Assembly: GCA_003551325.1 (NCBI GenBank) | Contig: PUMK01000307.1 | Location: 1 to 15,249 of the forward strand | DNA: 15,249 nucleotides | Direction: 5' to 3' | DNA from: Candidatus Acetothermia bacterium | Lineage (GTDB): Bacteria > Bipolaricaulota > Bipolaricaulia > Bipolaricaulales > Bipolaricaulaceae | Shown: positions 7,081 through 13,100 of the stretch, in pieces | Layout of the letters: the number at the start of each line of letters is the position of its first letter | How positions within the stretch are numbered: position 1 is the stretch's first letter | Notes under the pieces: generated by a model | Databases searched by the model: none | What the model was told of the DNA's origin: nothing | Seen by the model: the letters and a program-made list of their open reading frames with translations, nothing else | Made by a program: the position numbers and the translations under genes

Positions 7081-7179
7081 CCGTCCCTCCTCGTAGCAGT
7101 CCGTTCAGACCTCAGGCGTACTGACGCACTCGTAGGGAGTTCGTCTCCACCTTGACCACATCCGTCCACGATCCCAACA

Positions 7180-7208
7180 CTCTAGCATGGGACAAGGCGT
7201 CGGCCCAA
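7180..7208 (-). promoter_or_regulatory. Possible promoter of the AOR-MoaD operon
   Basis: The minus strand has TTGGGC (7203-7208), a 17-nt spacer and TAGAGT (7180-7185), three and four of six consensus matches. It would give a leader of about 90 nt before ATG 7080. I looked for a molybdenum/tungsten-cofactor riboswitch in that leader and saw only a 4-bp GCGT/ACGC hairpin, so none is claimed. Confidence 0.3.
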
Positions 7209-7251
7209 TCGGCTTGCGTCCGGAAGACCGGGGCTCAGTGTTGTGCGCGGA

Positions 7252-7401
7252 TTAGTCCTCCCCGTCCAGCACACGTCTGCCCGTGGGCTCAGGTTGAACG
7301 CGGGACATGTCCGCTCCACAGTTGGGGCAAGACCATTGCTTCTCCCCCTGTTCGGCAATCGATCGGCGACCACACTCGGGGCACTGCTTTCTCACGACCA
7401 T
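7252..7401 (-). CDS. Small zinc-ribbon protein (49 residues)
   Basis: The product begins MVVRKQCPECGRRS and contains one zinc ribbon with spacing C-X2-C-X14-C-X2-C (Cys7, 10, 25, 28), the second knuckle reading WSCPNCGADM. The C-terminal 19 residues are polar and disordered-looking. Such mini-ribbons bind zinc and often act with RNA, DNA or other proteins; no partner is evident. The frame is open upstream to 7578, but that part looks like non-coding translation and overlaps the preceding gene, so the start is placed at ATG 7401. The nearest Shine-Dalgarno-like sequence (GAGGAG) is 13 nt upstream, longer than usual. It lies between the thioredoxin-like gene and AOR on the same strand. Confidence 0.6.
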   Translation of the reverse strand: MVVRKQCPECGRRSIAEQGEKQWSCPNCGADMSRVQPEPTGRRVLDGED

Positions 7402-7464
7402 ACGTGATCGTACGCTCCTCAGCCCGACGAAGCACGCAGCACTGGGCGGACCTTCCCGGGGGCG

Positions 7465-7491
7465 GGAGAACAGGTGCGGGCTCCTGTCTCC
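7465..7491 (-). terminator. Stem-loop after the thioredoxin-like gene
   Basis: Just past the stop at 7505 the minus strand forms GGAGACAGG, an 8-nt loop and CCTGTTCTCC, nine pairs with one bulged T. No T-tract follows, so it is either a weak or Rho-aided terminator or an mRNA 3'-end stabiliser. Confidence 0.4.
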
Positions 7492-7504
7492 AAGCCGTTC
7501 CGCG

Positions 7505-8398
7505 CTACGGGTCCTCCGACACCAGCTCGGCGAACAGCTGATACGCTTCGTTCTCCAGAATGGGACCGGGAACGGCACCTTCCAGGACGGAGTGGATCAC
7601 CGCACGGTCGTCCAACAAGAACGAGGTCGGTGTCGCCAAAACCCGGTAGGCCTCCCGGACGCCCTCCGGGGCCAGGAGGAGCTCCCACTCAGCCGGAGCT
7701 TCGCCCAAGAAAGCCTCGAGCCGCTCCTCGTAATCAGCGGTGAGACCATCGGCCTCGACAACGAGCACAACGCTGATGTCGGCCTCCATCGTCTTGAGCT
7801 CGTCGAGGAGATCCCAGCAGAACGGGCATCCTGGGCTCAGGAAGACGAGGAACGCCGGAAGCGGTAGCGTATCAAGAGAACGTGCTTCCCCTTCAGGTGT
7901 CTTCCCCTCAATCGCCGGTGCTGACGTACCGATCAAAGGAATGGGTCCTCGACGTTCAGCAACCGCCAGCGCCTCCATGGCCTCCAGGAGATCATCCCGG
8001 GAGAACGGAGGCATCAGCCACTCGCGCACGCGGCCATCGAGCAACGTGACCAACGCCGGCACGTCTTGGATGCCCAGAGCGATGCCAAACGTGGCGTGCT
8101 GGTCGATGAGCACGCTGAGATCAGGATATGACTCCGCCACTGTCCTGAGCTCCAAGGTTTCCTCGGGGGCGAGCACGAACGGAGCTACGTCGGGCAACGC
8201 CTTCGCCGCACTGTCAAACCACCCCACAACGCGAACCACATCGTCCACACCTGGTACCACAACGAACAGCATCGCCACGCGACTGCGCAACAGAACAGTC
8301 GGGGCTGTGGGCTGACCATCAAGCGTCAGGAGTTCTGCCGCCCCGGCGCCGGCAAACCCGAGAAGAAGAACCAAGACAGTGACAAATGCTAACCTCAT
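7505..8398 (-). CDS. Secreted tandem thioredoxin-fold protein (TlpA/peroxiredoxin-like)
   Basis: The 297-residue product starts with a signal peptide (MRLAFVTVLVLLLGFAGAGA, cleavage near residue 20-21), so it acts outside the cytoplasm. Two thioredoxin-like units follow. The first, about 35-145, has no CXXC but keeps a cis-proline-like DVPALVTLLDG (112-122). The second, about 153-295, begins like TlpA/AhpC (IGTSAPAIEGKTPEG), has the redox motif CPFC (191-194) after FLVFLSPG, and a cis-proline motif ATPTSFLLDD (255-264). The active unit probably reduces or isomerises protein thiols; the first unit is probably a substrate- or partner-binding remnant. ATG 8398 is chosen over an upstream GTG because GGAGG lies 8 nt upstream and the signal peptide then starts correctly. 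Downstream lies the small zinc-ribbon gene on the same strand. Confidence 0.85.
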   Translation of the reverse strand: MRLAFVTVLVLLLGFAGAGAAELLTLDGQPTAPTVLLRSRVAMLFVVVPGVDDVVRVVGWFDSAAKALPDVAPFVLAPEETLELRTVAESYPDLSVLIDQHATFGIALGIQDVPALVTLLDGRVREWLMPPFSRDDLLEAMEALAVAERRGPIPLIGTSAPAIEGKTPEGEARSLDTLPLPAFLVFLSPGCPFCWDLLDELKTMEADISVVLVVEADGLTADYEERLEAFLGEAPAEWELLLAPEGVREAYRVLATPTSFLLDDRAVIHSVLEGAVPGPILENEAYQLFAELVSEDP

Positions 8399-8414
8399 CC
8401 TCTTGTCCTCCCTG

Positions 8415-8433
8415 CACGGGCGTGTAGCCCGTG
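8415..8433 (-). promoter_or_regulatory. 5'-leader hairpin of the thioredoxin-like gene
   Basis: CACGGGC (8415-8421) and GCCCGTG (8427-8433) form a perfect 7-bp stem with a 5-nt loop. It lies between the predicted transcription start (about 8436) and the Shine-Dalgarno (8407-8411), so the mRNA would begin with a stable stem-loop. Confidence 0.45.
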
Positions 8434-8442
8434 GCGACCTTA

Positions 8443-8448
8443 AGTATA
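8443..8448 (-). promoter_or_regulatory. -10 element of the thioredoxin-like gene
   Basis: The minus strand reads TATACT, five of six consensus bases, in a locally AT-rich patch (GTTATACTTAAG). I see no good -35 hexamer at 16-18 nt. The predicted start would be about 38 nt before ATG 8398. Confidence 0.45.
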
Positions 8449-8794
8449 ACGGCCTCCCGACAGCCACGGGAGACGACTCAGCGACGAGAGCAGACGCTAT
8501 CCGTCACAGCACCTGCAGCATCAGAGATCCTCTCCATCTTTGTGCGCAAGGCTCCTGTCGAGGCAACGCCATTCTCCGAGCTCGTCGCCTTTGGGACTCC
8601 GGGAGCGGAGGCGCTGTACAATGCAAGGTGTGGCACTATAGACTCAGGCGCATGAGCAACGATCAGGGATGTGCGCTGATTGCAGCCCCGGATGCGCGGC
8701 GTGCGAACACCGCACATTGCGTTTGGAGAGCCGAGACCATCCGTGCCGGGAAGATCGCCCGGGGCCAATGGACCAGCACACCCAGGAAGAAGCG

Positions 8795-9733
8795 ATGAAA
8801 GCCTTGGTTGTTGTCAACCCCAGCGCAGGGAGGAACAGCGAGGGTGTTGTGGAGAGAACGGTCGACCATCACCTCCGCGCTGCAAACGTCGTGTACGCGC
8901 TGCACACCACCCGTCCTGGGGCGGACCTCGCCAGGGAGATCCACGAGCGGGTAAAAGAGGGCTTCGATGTTGTCCTTGCTGCCGGTGGCGACGGCACGGT
9001 CTCGTCCGTGCTCGATGGCTTAATGGGAAGCGAAGTCCCTCTGGGTATCATCCCTGTGGGGACGGGGAATTTGGTAGCCAGGGAACTGGGTATCCCTACC
9101 TCCGTCGACGCTGCCGTCGCGCTGCTGGTCGCTCAACCACAGCCCGTCAAAGTAGACGTCATGCGCATCAACGGACGGGCGTATGTGCTCAACGCCGGGG
9201 TAGGGCTCAGTGCAGCGGTTGTACGCGACATCACGCGAGCCCAGAAACGTCGTCTGGGCTTCATCGCCTACGTCGCCACGACGCTCGTCAAGCTCATCTC
9301 GATCCGACCGCGCCGCTTGACGGTCATCGTTGACGGTCAGCACCACACCTATCGTGCTGTGGAGGTGTTGGTCAACAACTGTGGTATCCTCGCCCGACGC
9401 TTGTACCCAAAGACACCCGACATCCGGATGAACGACGGTCAGCTCGACGTCTGGGTGATGAGCACCCAAGCACTGTTTGACTACCCGCGTTATCTGTTCG
9501 CCACGGTCTTTGGAAGAGAGCCACACTTGGAGGCGCAGTTTCTGCGCGCTGAACGGACGATCTACATCTCCAATAAGGTACCCCTTCCCGTACAGGCTGA
9601 CGGCGACATCATTGGCACGACCCCTGTGGAGATTGAGCTTGTACCGAGTGCGGTTACGGTGCTCGTACCCAGAGACGCTTCCGGTGATACCCCAGGGCAT
9701 CGTACGTTGAGCGCGCTTGGCATCAAGCGATAG
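8795..9733 (+). CDS. YegS/DgkB-type lipid kinase (diacylglycerol-kinase catalytic domain)
   Basis: The 312-residue protein has the standard two-domain lipid-kinase layout. The N-terminal nucleotide-binding domain opens with KALVVVNPSAGRNSEG (2-17) and carries AAGGDGTVSSVLDGL (62-76), the ATP-binding GGDGT, and GIIPVGTGNLVARELGIP (84-101). The C-terminal beta-rich domain contains LNAGVG (132-137), RMNDGQLDVWV (211-221) and QADGD (268-272), which complete the active site. Family members phosphorylate diacylglycerol, undecaprenol-like or related lipids at the inner membrane face; which one is unknown here. ATG 8795 is favoured by GGAAGAAG just upstream and by alignment of KALVVVNP to the family start. 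An in-frame ATG at 8669 is a less likely alternative. Confidence 0.9.
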   Translation: MKALVVVNPSAGRNSEGVVERTVDHHLRAANVVYALHTTRPGADLAREIHERVKEGFDVVLAAGGDGTVSSVLDGLMGSEVPLGIIPVGTGNLVARELGIPTSVDAAVALLVAQPQPVKVDVMRINGRAYVLNAGVGLSAAVVRDITRAQKRRLGFIAYVATTLVKLISIRPRRLTVIVDGQHHTYRAVEVLVNNCGILARRLYPKTPDIRMNDGQLDVWVMSTQALFDYPRYLFATVFGREPHLEAQFLRAERTIYISNKVPLPVQADGDIIGTTPVEIELVPSAVTVLVPRDASGDTPGHRTLSALGIKR

Positions 9734-9744
9734 CTGCGATCACC

Positions 9745-9757
9745 CCGCCTTCGGCGG
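9745..9757 (+). terminator. Short GC hairpin after the lipid kinase
   Basis: CCGCC-TTC-GGCGG forms a 5-bp stem with a 3-nt loop, starting 11 nt after the stop at 9733. There is no T-tract, only TTC, so terminator activity is uncertain. Confidence 0.35.
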
Positions 9758-10137
9758 TTCAAGCGTGGCCTGTTCACCCAAGCCACTCCGGGGAACAGTC
9801 GCTCTCCAGCACAACGCGTACCTCGTGACTCAGACACCCGGCGAGCGCCCTCATCCGACAGTTGCCTATGAGATGAAACGCACCGTGTGTCAAAGGTGTA
9901 GTATAGGTTGCGGTCCTATATGCAAGTGGGGGCGGAGGGGCGAAACGCGTGTACCTACATCGTCGCTGCGGTTGCGGACACCGCCTTTCTGGCGTTCGCA
10001 TCCAAGCCGATGGAGCGTCCGTTCCGTGCGACGGCCCTATGCAGCACGGGGGGCCGACAGAGGGAGGTGACGAGCGGCAGCGAAGACGTGCCGATGATGC
10101 TTGTTCCGTGATGGAGGCGCGAGCGCGAGGAAGCTTC

Positions 10138-10144
10138 AAGGAGG
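10138..10144 (+). promoter_or_regulatory. Shine-Dalgarno of the giant alanine-rich gene
   Basis: AAGGAGG is followed by 5 nt and an in-frame GTG at 10150. It is the strongest ribosome site near the start and is the reason GTG 10150 was chosen. Confidence 0.55.
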
Positions 10145-10149
10145 ATGTT

Positions 10150-13100
10150 GTGGACTCCCAGTGTCGAGCAAGAATGTCGAATAGCCTTACACCGTTCCGA
10201 GGCGATGCTGCGTGCATTGCATCGGCCCATCATGTTCCGCTGCATCGTTGGCGGAGCAGCTTGAGGAGCGCCGTAGTGTTGCCTCTGCTTCTGCTGGCAC
10301 TCGTCTGGCTACCAACAAGCGTGGTCCATGCAACCGCGCCCCAGTTCCTTCCGGACATCGTGGCCATCGCCGAGGCCCAGGCGGAGGCTGCTGCCACGGC
10401 GGCAGCCCGTGCGAAAGCGTCGGCCGAAGCGGCGGAAGCGATCTATGAGGAACTCGATTTCGATGCGATGCTCGACGCAGCCGCAGAGGCGAGCGATGCC
10501 GCACAGGATGCAGCCTACGAGATCGGAGAGGCCATCGCCAGCGCCCAGGCATACGCCGAGGCAGTGGCCGAGGCCTGTGCCACAGCCGTTGCCCAAGCCC
10601 GGTCGCGTGCCGACGCGGCGGCGGAGGCAGCGGCACGCGCTGAAGCAGCCGTTGATGCGTTGGCCAGTGCCTGCGCCACCGCGGGCGCCAATGCAGCGGC
10701 CTCTGTGGAAGCGTGCGCGGATGCAGCCGCATACGGAGCGGCAGCAATCGACGCGGTCGTCGAGGTGGCTGCGGCGGCGATGGCAGCCGCCAATGCCCAT
10801 GCGGAAGCATGTGCCAGGGCGCTTGCGGATGTGGAAGCCCATGCCGAAGCGGTGGCAAGGGCACTGTCAAGGGCGGAAGCAAGAGCGTTGGCCCAGGTCC
10901 AGGTGGCAGCACACGCACGGGCGGAGGCCCGGGTACAGGTTGAAGCGATAGCGAGGGCGCACGCGGCTGCCGAGGCCTACGCCGCCTCCATAGCCGAGGT
11001 CCGGGCACGCGCCGAGGCCAGGGCTGCCGACTCTCAGCGTGCGTTTGACCAAGCTGAGGATCGAGCGGAACTCGTCAGGGAGAAAGTCCTGCAGGACGTC
11101 CCTTGCGGTTTCGTCGTCGCCGAGGTCGATGGCACGATCGACGCGGCGGTGACTGCGGTCGCTGAGGCCAGCGCGGTCGCCAGCGCATCCGCCGAGGCCT
11201 GCGCGCTTGCTTACGCATCGGCCACCGCACGCGCAGAGGCTGCAGCAGCGGCCTCAGCACGCGCAGAGGCACAGGCGGTTGCCACGGCAAACGCTTACGC
11301 TGAGGCCGTCGCCATGGCTGAGGCCGTCGGCGAGGCAAAGGCGGAAGCCAGCGCAGTCGCCCAGGCGGCAGCACAGGCGATCAGCGAAGCGAAGGCCAGT
11401 GCTGTTGCCCAAGCAACGGCTTGCGCCAGGGCCTACGCAAGAGCCCAAGCAACCGCAGCAGCGTTCGCCGAGGCCGTTGCCGGGGCGAAGGCGGGTGCGG
11501 AGGCCGAAGCTTCCGCGCTCGCGCAAGCATGTGCGGAAGCGACAGGGATTGCCCGCGCGATGGCGCAGGCGGTGGGTGAGGCGTACGCACGCGCGGAGGC
11601 TGAGGCGGAGGCCTCAGCAGAGGCGTGCGCCCAAGCTTCGGCGGTCGCTGAGGCCATGGCCGAAGCGCTTGCCCGTGCAGAAGCCTCGGCGTGGGCAAGC
11701 GCAGAAGCCTCTGCCAGTGCTTATGCAGAGGCCGAGGCAAGGGCGTCCGAAGCCTACGACATCATCTGGGAGGCCGTTGAGCTCGTGAGGTCTTACGCTG
11801 AGGCGGCTGCACGAGCCGCGGCCCGGGCATCCGCAGAGGCGCAAGCATGTGCCCAAGCAGCGGCAAGCGCCCATGCGGAGGCAACGGCAAGCGCCGAGGC
11901 AGCAGGCACAGGCGAGGCTTATGCCAGCGCGTACGCTGCTTCCGAGGCCCAAGCTTCATCGGAAGCGATCGCACACGCCAGCGCATGCGCCCAGGCAGCA
12001 GCCGAAGCACACGCTGCAGCCCAGGCGGCGGCAAGCGCCCTCGCCGAAGCTCAGGCGACGGCCTCAGCAACCCTGGAAGCGGTGGCTGAGGCAGTTGGAC
12101 GTGCTCAAGCGGAGGCTCGAGCTTGTGTAGCGGCCCGAGCGGAAGCCGAGGCCGAGGTTGCCGTTGGGACCCAGGCCCTTGCTGAGGTGCGAGCGGATAC
12201 CGATGCCCATGCGCACGCCGCAGCGGAGGCCGCTGTAACGGCCTACGCGGAGGCGATCGCATCAGCGGAGGCTTCAGCGCAAGCGCAGGCTGAGGCGTTC
12301 GCACACGCCCATGCAGCGGCCCGCGCAGAGGCCAGCGCTGAAGTGGCCGTGGCAACCTACGTGGAAGCTGCAGCTTCTGCATACGCAGAGGCCGTAGCCG
12401 CCGCAAGCGCTGCCGCAAGCGCCGAGGTGCGCGTGCTGGCGGAGGCCTATGCCATGGCGCAGGCCATCGCCAGCGCTGAGGCCTACGCCTACGCCTCCGC
12501 TCAAGCGTGCGCCCTTGCCACAGCCAGTGCTGAAGCATCGGTTCGCGCCCTTGCTGAAGTCTATGCACGAGCAGCTGCATTCGCGGAGGCCAACACCGAA
12601 GCCCTCGCACAAGCGCATGTGATGGCGAGGGCCGCCGCAGATGCTGCCGCGAGCGCGTGGACATCCGTGAACATCGTGACCGACATCGAGACATCAGTGG
12701 AGGCGTTCATCGACGAAACCTGTCTCCAAGACCTCTGTGAACCCTACACATGTCCCCCGCCGCTAACGCTTCAGTGGGACTGCTGTGTGGACTGGATGGC
12801 TGAGTTGGGTGTCGTGTACAGAACCACGCCGCTTCCTCAGGAGCTCGAGGTGTGCCCGCTTCCCCAACATGTCCGCGCTCAGATCACCCAGCTTCGACCC
12901 ACACGAGCCGAGGTAGGTTTCTCCGATTTGCCGGCTGGACTGACGTACGCGTTTGACCTTGTTTCGATGCAGGGAACCATTGCCGGAGTAGTCCCCGCAG
13001 GAGGCGGAACCTGGCAGGTCAGGATCGACTTCTACGACGCCAACAACTGCCTGACTGCCATGCTCTTCCTGACGATCACGATTCCCTGCGAGGTGGACTG

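Larger units (their letters stand above)
8399..8794. other. Divergent intergenic region, 396 nt
   Basis: The left 50 nt carry the leader hairpin and -10 of the minus-strand thioredoxin-like gene. For the plus-strand lipid kinase there is TACAAT at 8617-8622 with TTGGGA 20 nt before it, a spacer too long to be convincing. A frame at 8669-8794 continuous with the kinase encodes a short CADCSPGCAACE stretch that could be an N-terminal extension but lacks a good ribosome site. I see no RNA gene or repeat. Confidence 0.45.
9734..10149. other. Intergenic region before the giant alanine-rich gene, 416 nt
   Basis: It contains the short hairpin after the lipid kinase and an AT-richer patch at 9899-9923 (TAGTATAGG, CCTATATGC) that may hold a -10 element, though no matching -35 is visible. 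The frame of the giant protein is open back to 9949, but the translated stretch (Arg- and Cys-rich) does not look like protein. A short frame with CQRCSIGCGPIC (about 9887-9922) is also present but has no ribosome site. Nothing else was recognised. Confidence 0.4.

Noticed and set aside
7081..7180. Molybdenum/tungsten-cofactor riboswitch in the AOR leader
   Set aside because: Only a 4-bp hairpin and no recognisable conserved core could be seen by eye.
8669..8794. Possible Cys-rich N-terminal extension of the lipid kinase (CADCSPGCAACE)
   Set aside because: Family members begin at KALVVVNP, which is codon 2 from ATG 8795; the upstream ATG has no good Shine-Dalgarno and the intervening sequence is not conserved-looking.
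9871..10070. Short frame with MKRTVCQRCSIGCGPICKWG
   Set aside because: The cysteine spacing is suggestive, but there is no ribosome site and the rest of the frame is Arg/Pro-rich without structure.
10369..12660. CRISPR array or DNA satellite in the repetitive region
   Set aside because: The repetition is at the level of alternate codons with mixed third positions; there are no fixed-length repeats with unique spacers.
10187..12694. Long minus-strand open frames (273, 119 and 310 codons) opposite the alanine-rich gene
   Set aside because: They are Arg/Pro/Leu-rich shadows produced by complementing GCN and GAG codons, which rarely create stops. They have no ribosome sites and no domain-like sequence.
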